Assembly: GCA_911728455.2 (NCBI GenBank)
Contig: OU452229.1
Location: forward strand, 10,889,642-10,953,641
Direction: 5' to 3'
Source: Marthasterias glacialis
Taxonomy: Eukaryota; Echinodermata; Asteroidea; Forcipulatida; Asteriidae
DNA: 64,000 nucleotides
In this document: positions 34,101-40,341 of the stretch, one piece after another
Layout: every line of letters begins with the position of its first letter
Position numbering within the stretch: position 1 is the first letter of the stretch
Notes under the pieces: model-generated
What the model was told of the DNA's origin: nothing
The model's database searches: none
The model's input: only the letters and a program-made list of their open reading frames with translations
Made by a program: the position numbers and the translations under genes

Positions 34101-34935
34101 AGTCTTTTTTTAGAGAGATTTTTGAGTTAAACTCTTTGACCTCTTCTCCTTATTCTAGGCGAGACGCTCCTTAGCCCCGTGGTCATCTGTAAGCCCCATG
34201 GCCTGAAGTTTCTCAAGCCGGTCGAGCTCCGTCTCCCACACTGTGCTTCCATGACGCCGGATGGCTGGTCCTTCAACCTCAAGTCCAGTGACGCTGGAAC
34301 CGGCAGTAAGTATTTTGACTGATGATTCTTCCTGATTTAAAAAGTTGTGTCAGTGCAAAAACATTGTTCTGGTAAAAAAAACTGGCCTTTATACATTTAC
34401 ATGTTCAGGTACTTCTCAGCTGACTGGCTGATTTGCTCTTTTTTCTTCTTCCTGAATGCCATTGAAAGCTGAAAACACTGTAAAAAGTTGTGTGTGCTAA
34501 AATTTGTTTAAAACTGCTAAAACTATCCCGGATGTACAATATAGCATAGATACAGTATAAATCTTGCATCAAACTTGTCTTGTTATTCAAGTACCTTGTG
34601 ATCATAGAATGACAGAAAGATGGAAACAGGTTTGCAATTTCGTGAGGATTCCCGCCCCCCCCCTTCCCGATTGATGTTTGACACAGCTCCACTTTGCACG
34701 TTCTTAGTGAAGCAAGGAGAAGAGGGGTGCAGGAATCCACTTGATCCGCCAAGTTGAAATGAAATAAAGGGCCCCTTGGAGTCTCTTCCCTAAAACACTT
34801 AGACACTTAATGATTTGATTTGTGTTTATCACAGACGCACCCTCTGAGTGGCAGAACATGGTCATACCGGGCGGTGAGGAGGGCCAATGCCAAGTCAACG
34901 CCAACAGTGTCTCCATTCTTGTGGACCACTTCTAG
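1145..34935 (+). CDS. TJP1: Tight junction protein ZO-1 homologue (TJP/ZO MAGUK), 5'-partial, 21 coding exons
   Basis: A membrane-associated guanylate-kinase scaffold. Known ZO proteins link claudins, JAMs and connexins through their PDZ domains to actin and alpha-catenin at cell junctions. Exons: 1145-1198, 2032-2153, 3776-3878, 5182-5535, 6192-6528, 7318-7375, 15908-16097, 17223-17322, 18310-18529, 19622-19779, 21334-21384, 22094-22189, 23151-23248, 23816-24032, 24932-25029, 25244-25462, 26430-27102, 27738-28818, 29140-29348, 34159-34305, 34835-34935. Phases match at every junction and the total is 4,686 nt (1,561 residues plus stop). Domains by visible residue: PDZ1 about 8-93, PDZ2 166-247, PDZ3 352-440, SH3 441-512, GUK 566-755, disordered 756-1410, ZU5 1416-1561. 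The ZU5 domain and its C-terminal VSILVDHF match vertebrate ZO-1 (VSVLIDHF), which separates it from other MAGUKs. The start codon lies in exons left of the window. I chose the symbol as the nearest vertebrate name; TJP1, 2 and 3 are equally related. Confidence 0.95.
2032..2153 (+). CDS. TJP1: ZO exon: PDZ1 core
   Basis: Encodes the carboxylate-binding loop [10 protein letters not shown] followed by [17 protein letters not shown] and the GPA turn, all closely like ZO-1 PDZ1. Donor gtaagt; the exon ends in phase 2 (AA), completed by G of the next exon. Confidence 0.93.
2465..2605 (-). mobile_element. SINE tail fragment
   Basis: Minus-strand sequence with GGTGCTACATAAATGGGTCT CATAATTCAAAAACTTCAAA, matching the 3' part of the SINE at 53230-53521. 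The tRNA-like head is absent or too decayed to see. Confidence 0.7.
3300..3416. repeat. Palindromic MITE with TTTCACAAAG-type ends
   Basis: Arms GGATTTTACAAAGTGCTAGG and GGACTAGTTTTGTGAAATCC, with several inner TAGGACTAGT/ACTAGTCCTA blocks that pair with each other. Confidence 0.7.
3776..3878 (+). CDS. TJP1: ZO exon: end of PDZ1
   Basis: Encodes [20 protein letters not shown] and the final strand of PDZ1. The NDR...VNG...MENVEHA pattern is the ZO-1 PDZ1 signature. Acceptor aatag, donor gtaagt, ends in phase 0. Confidence 0.93.
5182..5535 (+). CDS. TJP1: ZO exon: PDZ1-PDZ2 linker and first half of PDZ2
   Basis: A 118-codon exon. The first 70 residues are a Pro/Ser/Gln/Arg-rich linker with the basic start EYKRKVQ, as in ZO-1. 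From REYVTLTK it becomes PDZ2, with binding loop GFGMQL and the stretch [10 protein letters not shown]. In vertebrates PDZ2 mediates ZO dimerisation by strand swapping; I infer, but cannot show, the same here. It is GC-richer than the flanking introns. Confidence 0.93.
5616..5711. repeat. Palindromic MITE, GGGCCCAATTTCATGGC family
   Basis: A 96-bp imperfect palindrome with ends GGGCCCAATTTCATGGCTGC and GCCATGTAAATTGGGCCC and inner AGAATTCTGCG/GCAGAATTCTACG. A longer relative lies at 51429-51560. Confidence 0.8.
6192..6528 (+). CDS. TJP1: ZO exon: end of PDZ2 and PDZ2-PDZ3 linker
   Basis: Starts [18 protein letters not shown], the second half of PDZ2 (ZO-1 has INGTVTENMSLTDAKTLI), then continues into a Gln/Pro-rich linker ending near [15 protein letters not shown]. 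The PPRPPLPR stretch is a candidate SH3-binding motif. The donor gtacgc is weaker than its neighbours; the exon ends in phase 1. Confidence 0.92.
6571..7040 (+). mobile_element. TA-flanked MITE, copy 1
   Basis: Terminal inverted repeats of about 26 bp: GACCAATCCATTAAGCCCCG at left and CGGGGC-type complement (GGGGCTTAATGGATCGGTC) at right, each next to TA. The whole unit is present again, inverted, at 48133-48599. No transposase. TA target sites suggest Tc1/mariner or a related superfamily. Confidence 0.85.
7318..7375 (+). CDS. TJP1: ZO exon: short proline-rich linker
   Basis: A 58-bp exon encoding [19 protein letters not shown] between a pyrimidine-rich attacag acceptor and a gtaagt donor. 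Phase agrees with both neighbours (1 in, 2 out). It holds a second PPPRPPSP motif. The 8.5-kb intron that follows is the largest in the gene. Confidence 0.85.
8054..8195 (+). mobile_element. tRNA-Leu(CAA)-derived SINE, partial
   Basis: GGTGTCGTGGCTGAGCAGTT (box A) and GGGTTCGAAACCC (box B) flank a GGACTCAAG anticodon-arm remnant. The tail CTTGTGTCCTTGAACAAGAC is shared by all copies. Not a working tRNA gene: arm pairing is poor and it is one of a family. Confidence 0.8.
9182..9309. repeat. Near-perfect 128-bp hairpin element
   Basis: Left arm starts AATGGGAGACTTATGAGACG and the right arm ends in its near-complement CGTCTCATAAGTCTTCCATT. The arms, about 58 bp each, enclose a loop of about 10 bases and share CGTCCCACAGACCGGT. 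No relative is seen elsewhere in the window. Confidence 0.82.
10478..10600 (+). repeat. Single unit of the CCTCCTACTGT repeat
   Basis: Shares CCCTCCTACTGTGTGACC and CATCCACTGTGGTTTTGAAT with the tandem pair at 19788-20023. Confidence 0.65.
13911..13953 (-). repeat. Histone-stem-loop-like repeat, single
   Basis: Minus: CCGGCTCTTCCAAAAGCC ACCACTGCTCCAAAGAGATT. Same layout as the arms at 45638-45822, with one mismatch in the stem. Confidence 0.65.
14615..14725 (+). repeat. GGCAATTGCCTCCATG repeat
   Basis: GGAGGCAATTGCCTCCATGC CCCTGGTCATT then TTGAAATGTTCCAGTAAA. Relatives at about 20445-20520 and 57930-58270 share the same two blocks. Confidence 0.6.
15908..16097 (+). CDS. TJP1: ZO exon: PDZ3 first part
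   Basis: Encodes [20 protein letters not shown] followed by [10 protein letters not shown] and the [10 protein letters not shown] stretch, matching ZO-1 PDZ3 (RSISFRKGDSVGLRLAGGNDVG). Acceptor ttcacag, donor gtgagt, ends in phase 0. Confidence 0.94.
16098..17222 (+). other. ZO intron with SINE
   Basis: Intron within PDZ3. It carries a tRNA-Leu-type SINE (16523-16755) and otherwise nothing recognisable. Confidence 0.7.
16523..16755 (+). mobile_element. tRNA-Leu(CAA)-derived SINE
   Basis: Box A GTGGTCGAGCGGTCAAGCGC, TGGACTCAAG, box B GGTTCGAGTCCC, then TGACACTTGTGTCC and an (ATT)n end near 16738-16750. Same family as 27134-27546. Confidence 0.82.
17223..17322 (+). CDS. TJP1: ZO exon: end of PDZ3
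   Basis: Encodes [20 protein letters not shown] and a final beta strand. It parallels VNNVDFTNIIREEAVLFLLD in ZO-1. Acceptor taatttag, donor gtaagt, ends in phase 1. Confidence 0.93.
17323..18309 (+). other. ZO intron with GGCC-rich repeat
   Basis: Contains a (GGGT)n tract near 17705-17745 and a GGCC-rich dispersed repeat (17835-18008) whose inverted relative lies at 58521-58735. Confidence 0.65.
17835..18008. repeat. GGCC-rich dispersed repeat, copy 1
   Basis: GCAGGCCTTTGCTGGCCAAA, GTGCAATTTTTTCTGAAGGG and GGCATGAGGCCAATGGCCTC recur in inverted order at 58521-58735. Confidence 0.7.
18310..18529 (+). CDS. TJP1: ZO exon: SH3 domain
   Basis: Encodes [15 protein letters not shown], then [15 protein letters not shown], a HWYVLRL strand and [10 protein letters not shown]. 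This is the ZO SH3 domain (GDSFYIRTHFEYE ... FNKGEVFRVVDT ... ERGIIPNKNR), which packs against the GUK domain in family members. Ends in phase 2. Confidence 0.96.
19098..19267. repeat. Hairpin MITE, TTTCATAGAGCTGCTTA family
   Basis: Starts GGGCCCGATTTCATAGAGC and ends with the complement (GCTTAAGCAGCTCTATGACC). The inner TGGCTGGTA block is shared with the copies at 796 and 36407. Confidence 0.75.
19622..19779 (+). CDS. TJP1: ZO exon: SH3-GUK hinge (U5-like region)
   Basis: Starts RASQLNLA (ZO-1 RAEQLASV), followed by a basic segment [18 protein letters not shown] that parallels FRGLRSSKRNLRKSRE. In vertebrate ZO-1 this hinge binds occludin and calmodulin; extending that here is inference. 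Donor gtaagt, ends in phase 1. Confidence 0.9.
19788..20023 (+). repeat. Tandem pair of a dispersed CCTCCTACTGT repeat
   Basis: Two units start CCCTCCTACTGTCTGACCAT at about 19788 and 19903, each followed by CCACTGTGGTTTTGAA and an AGCCTG...ATGATA block. Single relatives lie at about 10478-10600 (+) and 41225-41345 (-). The first unit begins 8 bases after the ZO donor at 19780. Confidence 0.75.
21334..21384 (+). CDS. TJP1: ZO exon: GUK entry strand
   Basis: A 51-bp exon encoding [15 protein letters not shown], matching [12 protein letters not shown] at the start of the ZO-1 GUK domain. Acceptor cacag, donor gtaaat, phase 1 at both ends. Confidence 0.92.
22094..22189 (+). CDS. TJP1: ZO exon: GUK core with degenerate P-loop
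   Basis: Encodes [21 protein letters not shown] catalytic guanylate kinase has a Gly-rich P-loop with GK here. This exon has [10 protein letters not shown] instead, so the domain should not bind ATP in the usual way, as in all ZO proteins. Acceptor tttcag, donor gtatgt, phase 1 to 1. Confidence 0.93.
22565..22800 (+). mobile_element. tRNA-type SINE, third kind
   Basis: TAAAGCGCTCGCCTCTCACC and CCTGGTTCCATTCCC resemble tRNA boxes A and B, followed by GTTGTGTGTTGGTTCTCTCC and TTTTCCTCCCTCC. A single copy in this window. Confidence 0.55.
23151..23248 (+). CDS. TJP1: ZO exon: GUK middle
   Basis: Encodes a segment ending [14 protein letters not shown] (ZO-1 GIIRLHTIKQIIDQ). It follows a strong pyrimidine tract ending ttttccag. 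Donor gtaccc is weak, but the phase (1 in, 0 out) fits both neighbours. Confidence 0.9.
23816..24032 (+). CDS. TJP1: ZO exon: [19 protein letters not shown] segment
   Basis: Encodes [20 protein letters not shown] then [19 protein letters not shown] and a Lys-rich helix ending FYSYVFT. ZO-1 has DKHALLDVTPNAVDRLNYAQ WYPIVVFLNPDS at this place. One of the best-conserved exons in the window. Confidence 0.97.
24193..24529. mobile_element. TIR element, copy 1
   Basis: Ends TGGAGCAATTTCGATCATGG and complement CCTTGATCGAACTTGCTCC, followed inward by GGTTAACTAGTGG and TATGGTTAACTA. Near-duplicates GGTTGTGTG and GGTTGTGCG flank it, possibly a target duplication. In a ZO intron. Confidence 0.75.
24932..25029 (+). 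CDS. TJP1: ZO exon: end of GUK
   Basis: Encodes [20 protein letters not shown], matching WYGALKEAIQQQQNQLVWVS, the last helix and strand of the ZO-1 GUK domain. Acceptor tttcag, donor gtagga, ends in phase 0. Confidence 0.94.
25244..25462 (+). CDS. TJP1: ZO exon: acidic region after GUK, GC donor
   Basis: Seventy-three codons rich in Asp, Glu and Ser, starting [12 protein letters not shown]. It parallels the acidic unique-6 region after the GUK domain of ZO-1. The exon ends AAG-GAG directly before gcaagt. No GT donor preserves the frame nearby, while the next exon starts in phase 0, so this is best read as a GC-AG intron with an otherwise perfect donor. Confidence 0.88.
25500..25770. mobile_element. 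TTAA-flanked MITE (piggyBac-like), copy 1
   Basis: Flanked by TTAA at 25496-25499 and 25771-25774. TIRs AGCCCCAGCTCAACATTGGT and the complement ACCAAGGTTGAGCTGGGCT. 271 bp, no coding capacity. It lies 37 bases downstream of the ZO GC donor. Confidence 0.82.
25867..26060 (+). mobile_element. Second tRNA-type SINE family, copy
   Basis: GGTGGCTCAGTGGTGTCTTC (box A-like), CCCTGCCTTTCACCTCTGTG, GCTTGAATTCC (decayed box B), then GCATGCGGATTGGGTTTTCA. Copies also at 54384-54610 and 57217-57400. Confidence 0.7.
26430..27102 (+). CDS. TJP1: ZO exon: charged disordered region 1
   Basis: About 224 codons, GC-rich against its introns. In order: Arg/Ser-rich basic block, an acidic patch ([11 protein letters not shown]), a Lys/Glu-rich likely helical stretch with [20 protein letters not shown] near codon 120, then a Pro-rich part. 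It ends with a tandem [14 protein letters not shown] repeat. Low complexity prevents detailed alignment, but phase and position fit the ZO C-terminal half. Donor gtatgt, ends in phase 1. Confidence 0.9.
27134..27546 (+). mobile_element. tRNA-Leu(CAA)-derived SINE, near full length
   Basis: The longest copy (about 410 bp): box A GTGGCCGAGCGGTTAAGAGC, AGACTCAAG, box B GGTTCGAGTCCC, body with AAGAGAAGGGGTTTGCCCC, and tail GGCGCATTATAAATGTACGC followed by (ATT)n. It starts about 30 bases after a ZO splice donor. Confidence 0.88.
27738..28818 (+). CDS. TJP1: ZO exon: long proline-rich disordered region 2
   Basis: The largest exon (360 codons). It is rich in Pro, Glu, Arg, Ser and Gln and has three tandem copies of the hexapeptide RSLDPP. 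Motifs of the type PSWQVEP and PSWRVES recur, and YAQV occurs twice. Near the end [23 protein letters not shown] is a basic, probably helical patch. In vertebrates the equivalent part binds actin and cortactin; no binding motif can be assigned with certainty here. Phase 1 in, 2 out. Confidence 0.92.
28918..29006. repeat. Short element with TTTCACAAAG ends
   Basis: Starts CTCCATTTCACAAAGCCC and ends TTTTCGTGAAATTGGCC; arms are only partly complementary. It lies in the intron before the ZU5 exon. Weak but of the same type as 3300-3416. Confidence 0.5.
29140..29348 (+). CDS. TJP1: ZO exon: ZU5 domain first half
   Basis: Encodes [16 protein letters not shown] then [15 protein letters not shown] and [22 protein letters not shown]-1 has ARGVFNSNGGVLSSIETGVS, IIIPQGAIPEG and EIYFKVCRDNSILPPLDKE. 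This is the diagnostic C-terminal ZU5 domain of ZO-1. Donor gtaatt, ends in phase 1. Confidence 0.97.
30639..30701 (+). CDS. TJP1: Candidate 63-bp cassette exon inside the ZU5 domain
   Basis: A strong pyrimidine tract and cccag acceptor precede an open 63-nt stretch with a gtacaa donor. It is phase 1 at both ends, like the junction it would interrupt, so inclusion keeps the frame and inserts 21 residues ([20 protein letters not shown] plus a split Gly) between DKDK and GETLLSP. Vertebrate ZO-1 has no insert here (DKEKGETLLSP). An isolated splice-like stretch could arise by chance; transcript data are needed. Confidence 0.4.
31019..31287. mobile_element. TIR element, copy 2
   Basis: Same family and orientation as 24193-24529: GTGGTTAACTAGTGGTTGG at left, GATAACTGGTC and AAAACGGCTATCGGTAACCA inside, and ACAATGGTTAACTAGGGTCC at right. 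Shorter and more decayed. Confidence 0.75.
33005..33110 (+). mobile_element. tRNA-type SINE, GCTCAATTGG kind, copy 1
   Basis: TGATAGCTCAATCATGTCAA TTGGTGGAGTG (box A), GGTCGCGGGTTCAAATCCAG (box B), then CTCCAGTCGATTTTACTTTG. Relative on minus at 53140-53225. Confidence 0.65.
34159..34305 (+). CDS. TJP1: ZO exon: ZU5 domain second half
   Basis: Encodes [20 protein letters not shown] followed by PVELRLPHC, nearly the ZO-1 sequence [29 protein letters not shown]. Acceptor ttctag, donor gtaagt, phase 1 to 1. It is separated from the first ZU5 exon by a 4.8-kb intron. Confidence 0.97.
34835..34935 (+). CDS. TJP1: ZO terminal coding exon
   Basis: Encodes the last ZU5 strand and C-terminus ending [14 protein letters not shown], then TAG at 34933-34935. 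Vertebrate ZO-1 ends CVSVLIDHF, so the stop is in the expected place. Confidence 0.96.
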
Positions 34936-37900
34936 ACCTACACACGTACGGAGACACGATTGAGTTCAACGCAAGGTGTCTTTTTAAATAGCTGCAAACG
35001 TTCGGTTGTGTTTGCGGACAGATTGTTCTGTAGACATATGAAGCAATAGTGTTTACACAAGAGCAACAGATTCTGCTCATGTTTAAATGTATTAGGAGAA
35101 CTGAGATAGTGATGAATGCCGAGTGGCTGTCATGGACATTTGCTTTTGGAAAAACCTCACAACTACTACATGAAATTTGAACTAAGTCAGAGATGAAGCG
35201 GAGAACAGTCACCTGTAAATAGTTTCCTTTTTCGTTTTTTCGTTTGTTTGTTTTTCAAGGGATGCAAAGCTCTGGAGTTGTTTTTGATATTTGCTGGACT
35301 TTTGCGTTTAAACATTTTTTACAACAGACCCTCGAAAAACTGGACATTTAGTTTAATTTTGATCAGGTTGTTTCAGAGTATTTGTAAACATTGATTTGTA
35401 CAAAAAACATGGCTCTTCATAATGAAAAGCTTGTATTTTTTTTCATTATCTTTTTGTAAACGATCGTTTTAACCTCGGAGCCACTACCTTGATTTGTTTT
35501 TGAGCAGGGGTAATTGTGGACTGACACCAGGGGTCAAAATATATCATAAAAAAAAGGTGTCCCACAGAAACTTGTCGTAAATTCAGTTTTAAATAGTTCT
35601 CAATGACTCTATGTATATCATTCCACAGTTACATTTTTACGGATCATTCCAAAACTGACCATGTTTTTTTCCAGCTGATTTTATTGAGATTCCACGCTAA
35701 AGTCTTAACACACACTAAAATTGTTCCATGCTGTGAGCTCAGGTACTTCAGTGCATGTTATAACATACATGGTTGAAATAGTTTCGACCACTGAGCATGC
35801 TTTTGATCGTTTGACAAAAGCGTTTTGGAGGGGTCCACTTTTATTTAATGTTTCTGTTGATCTATTTTTACAAAACATAAATGTGTCTTACACTTATTCT
35901 GTGTCATTAGCCAGTAATGATTTTTCCTTTTTATAGTGCCTAGCATGACGAAGATTTAAAAAAAACCAAAAAAAACAACAAAAACTAACAAAAACAATAA
36001 TAGAGTGGGGAAGATAATATATGTGTTTTTGGTATTTTACATTTGATGCATTGTACATATTTGTACTTTTAGAACGTTTTGGGGAGATCTGATTTGAGTC
36101 TCAATATTAATAGTATTTTAAGCATTCACTAATTCAACTAGTAAGGTAACTATGGTTTTTTTGTATAAAACCCTATTGATGAATTTTTTCACGAAAAATT
36201 GAATTCTATTTTAAAATAGGAGTTTCTTGTGTGCATGGATGTTTTTTATACTAAATGAGTGTGAAGCACTAGTGGATTATATTTTTAAGTGCATAGCTAT
36301 TTTCTAGTGGTTTACATGGCAGATCATCGTTTGATCGTGTATGAAGCATACTGTGTTCATTGTAGCTTATTTTTGTGTATATATCTTGCTGTAGGAACCG
36401 GCTGATGGTCAATTTCATAGAGCTGCTTAAGCAGAAAGTATTGCATTAACACACAATTTCTGCCGGGGAAAAACATTTGCAGGAAACCAGTCACAGGTGG
36501 TACGTGGGACATGGCATTTTGGCTGGTAACCTTATTCTGGTAAGCAAAATTACTTTGTGCTTTACAGTTACTTTGTGTGCTTCAGAAGCTCTATGACATT
36601 GGGCCGTCAGGCTGAGGCCATCTTTGATAGATTCCCCATGTACCAAAGTGTAATTTAACGTACTATTTCCCATAATTTGTTGAAGGGGGCCTGGCTATTT
36701 TGCAATGGAGAAACTTGTGTTGTGTCCGAATTGAGGGTTATAGCAGTGGCTATGGCTAGATCTATTCTCCAAAGGTCTATTCTAATCTTCAATGTTGCTA
36801 CTGCAGCCACTAGCCAAAGCCGTATCAAAAGTCACTCAATCTGAAAATATATTTCTCAGTAAATCAATTTGAGGTCAAATTTGGGGTTCATTTTCCTGTT
36901 TGAGCAATATTAACCCACTGAACCACGGAGATTGTATTGAAGACATCAAAACAGTTCACAGCATTGTCAAGTATTCTGTTGTAAAAAACAATGGGCATTG
37001 TATAAACTCAGATTTCATCCATTTCTTTTTTTTCATATCATGATTATCACCAATTTAACATTTGATTCGTTTCTTTTGTGTAAGATTTTTGTTTTGTTTT
37101 TAATATCAGTTATACATTTGTAACTTCTGTCGCTGTATATACTCCTTATCAAAGTGAAGTTTATACTTATTTAGATGTTAATTTCGTCTCATTTAATCTT
37201 GTTTAAAAACAAACATTTATTTGGAAGCGTATCATTTCCTATTTGTTAGTTTAAATGTTGAATTTTTTAAAATTTCATCATGTACAGTAATTTCAATGCA
37301 GCACTTATACAATACAGTACTTGGGAGCTGTGCTGATTTGTCCCCAAACTTTACCATTTTGAAACTCTGAATGGCTTGAAGACCTTTGTCGGGCTAGAAC
37401 CGTACGTGCCATGTTCCCCGTGTACAATAGCTATGATACTGATTCTATTTCAAAATGTGACCAGACCCCCCCCCCCCCCAAGTCCAATTTGGTTTGTATT
37501 GATTTGAATGGGGGAAAATACGAGGTGGTTTAAACCGTTAGAAGGGTCCATGGCTGCTGCTTGGTGTTATTGCCGCAGAAGGTTTTGCTTTTACCCCCAA
37601 CAGTTTTACAATTTGTGGACCACTGGGAGATGAGGATTCCAAAAAGGGTGAAGCGCAAAGGTTTGAGGGCTCTGTAGGGCTCGAACACCCAGATTGGAAC
37701 CCCATTGTACCCATTAGTGAATTCTTGGGTGACAACATTAGAATAGATTTGTTGAACCACGACAGCTTGAATTGTTCTCTGCACTTTATCCAAAACTTCA
37801 AAATATGTGACAGAAAGCAGGAGTCAATTCAGAGGTGTTGAGGTTTGAGGGTTAGCACGGGACCAGCCTATTACTCTTGTATACTTACTATAAAGGTATG

Positions 37901-39300
37901 TTAGGAGGTACCTTGACTTCTCTTTGTTATTTCCATAAAAATATAACCCAGAGAATGCTGTGTGTGTAGTTGTCTGCGCGTGTCTGCCCAGAGGCAATTC
38001 ATACTCGCCTGGCGTTTTAGCCGTGTGGCAAATGTCAGCTTTCCCTGGTTGATTTTGCCATACAGGCATAAATGACATGGTATCGATACTCGATGTCCAC
38101 AGCTGACAGGGGGCGAGTACAGCTGACACCGATGGCAGTTGAGCTCAGCATTCGCCATCTTCTATAAATTTATGGTTATTCCATCAAGAGTGAGGACAGC
38201 CTCTAGATGAATGTACTATACATGTAGTTGTATCAAAGTGTGAAGATGCTTTAACGATCCAGTCATTAAAAGCATGTTAATTACCAAGTGGAATTTTTAT
38301 ATCCAGTGTATTAATTCTGTACATATATATTTGGTGACATCTGAGGATTTCGGACACACAGCAGTTTTATCCAACCACGAATATTATGCAACTTAAAAAA
38401 ATTCCACATAAGCATTTGAATCATTTTTTTCAAATATTTTGAATTAGTCGATAGCTGACTTGTCATTTACAGTGACCATACTATTTCTCATGATGAGATT
38501 TCCAGTACAGTTTTCCAACTTTGCCACTGTTACCAGCTAATCAGAAGTGCCTTAGTTTAACTTGCCCAGGCGGTAGTACCAGTTAAATATGATCAAAGAT
38601 GAGACATCGGTATAAAAAAAAATGACAGGTATTCCGAAATTGCAAAATTCCATGTTCATATTTGATTGTTTTCATTAAAAGCTTTTGCTTGTAACCATGG
38701 CGATAAATAGAAAAGGCTACACAGATTTTTTATGCATGGGTTCTTTCATTATGATGCTGTTTTGTTCATGTAACTTCAAATATCAAGTCACTCTGACAAC
38801 ATGGAGGGGAAAAAAAACTGAAATGTATGCATCACTTTAAAATCACAACATTTCAAATTGCAGAAAGCTAAATAATGCCAAGATGGTAAAATGAATGGTG
38901 TATGAACAAAATAATTCCAGCTTAAAAGCTCATTCCATTTGATTGAATTTATTAAGTTGCAGGTGAAAGACTCTATTAAAACAAAATTATCATTACTTGA
39001 ACAACATAAAGAGACAAGCCATTAGTTTTAAATATTCATTCCTTTATTATAGGTATATGAAAAAAAAAGTTAACATTACATTTATTTAGAATATTTTAAT
39101 CGCAGTTTAATTGATTTTGTTTTAATATGTGATACTAACTATCTTGTTGTTTTTCTAATTTAATTTTTAACACTCACTGGAGATGTAAAAAATTAAGATG
39201 TAGTAATGCTGCTCTATATGTAGAGGCACACTAAACGTTTGAGACAAAAGGAAAAATAAAAGTAAAATCCCATCACAAATAAGCAGTACGTTGAAATGTA
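34936..39300 (+). other. TJP1: ZO 3'UTR and flank, 3' end not fixed
   Basis: AT-rich sequence after the ZO stop codon with no supported coding exon on +. ATTAAA hexamers occur near 38268 and 38977, and the first AATAAA I find lies at 39255-39260. Which is used, if any, cannot be told from sequence. It contains a hairpin MITE (36407-36605), a C-run near 37466-37480 and unidentified minus-strand frames at 37530-38158. Confidence 0.4.
36407..36605. repeat. Hairpin MITE, TTTCATAGAGCTGCTTA family
   Basis: Starts GGTCAATTTCATAGAGCTGC and ends AGCTCTATGACATTGGGCC, with the shared GGCTGGTAACCTTATTCTGG core. It lies in the presumed ZO 3'UTR. Confidence 0.75.
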
Positions 39301-39439
39301 TTTTGTTGTGCAGTGTCAAGCGTCCCTTTTGTCGAAGAACTGTGAATTATTTGCTGGGGGACAGGCCTTTGATATTTGTTGAGCTAAATGATATTCTTAT
39401 TTCGGAGCCAACTTAGGGAAAACATTCAACATGATCCCA

Positions 39440-39750
39440 CAAACCCTTGCAAAGATCGAGAGCCTTGAGGGTCCCCAGGAACTTGAAGGATGCGACGAAA
39501 GATGAAATGGTTTGGTCACATCATACGACATGACAGCCTATGCTAGATCATCCTGCAGGGCACCGTCGGGTGAGGATGCAGGCGTGGGTGCTAACGGAAG
39601 AGCTGGCTCGCCAACTCGAAAGAATGGACTAACATGAAAAGGAACACCACTCCTGGTTGGGCCGTAGACAGACCAGCATGGATGAGGACATCAGCTTCTT
39701 CTGCCCTCAGGTCCCCCCAACCCCGACGGCAGCAGCAGTTAAGGGAAACA
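39440..39750 (+). mobile_element. LINE reverse-transcriptase 3' remnant, decayed
   Basis: From 39490 the frame reads MRRKMKWFGHIIRHDSLC, the classic end of many non-LTR reverse transcriptases (KWFGHI-x-RH...). In-frame stops follow at once (codons after LC, and twice more within 25 codons), but GRR-type residues and an RKSW block are still recognisable, and a VPPTPTAAAVKG tail closes the piece near 39740. A dead 5'-truncated copy; clade not determinable. Confidence 0.75.
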
Positions 39751-40255
39751 TAACACAACGTACCTAACCTCAACTGATAGTCGTTGAGTTTATACGATAC
39801 TGAACCTATCCTTATTTCAGATTCAATTTGGGGGAAAAACGCCATAACACACAAAACCTAACCTTAACCCTGACCCTTACAGTGGTCAAGTTACATACAT
39901 GTATGATGCTAAAGATATCTTCAACTTAAGGTCAGCTTTGGGAACAACCATTCAACATGATTCCCAAACCATAACCACAAAGTCACACCCAGCCCTATTT
40001 TGTTGAGTTGTACATGATGCTGTGACTTAACACTTCAAGATCATCCATTCGTTTGGCTTGGATTGATTTATGGTGGTTTCCTTAATCAAGCTTTCTAAAA
40101 TCGGGAAATGGTACATACACCTAGATAATGGAAGAAAACAAGGCTAGAAACTGTGCATACTGCCTGCCAATCTGACGCAAATGTAGATGTAAATGCAATT
40201 ATTACCTAGTTATTGAGCTGGTTCTTCCCAAAGAACTAACTATAACCCTACAGTA

Positions 40256-40341
40256 AAACTATTACTTGTAAAACTTCCAGGTACAACCTTAAGTACAAAC
40301 CTACTAGTAAATCTCTTTTGGAAGGAGTGTTTGCTCTGACA
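40256..40341 (-). repeat. Histone-stem-loop-like repeat, half stem
   Basis: Minus: CAGAGCAAACACTCCTTCCA AAAGAGATT then GGTTGTACCTGGAAGTTTTA CAAGTAATAG, colinear with the arm at 45736-45822. The first half of the stem is lost. Confidence 0.6.

Larger units (their letters stand above)
29349..34158 (+). other. Large ZO intron within ZU5
   Basis: 4.8 kb. It contains the candidate 63-bp cassette exon (30639-30701), a TIR element (31019-31287), a tRNA-type SINE (about 33010-33110) and a G-run/C-run pair at about 33832-33886. Between these I see only A/T-rich sequence. Confidence 0.6.
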
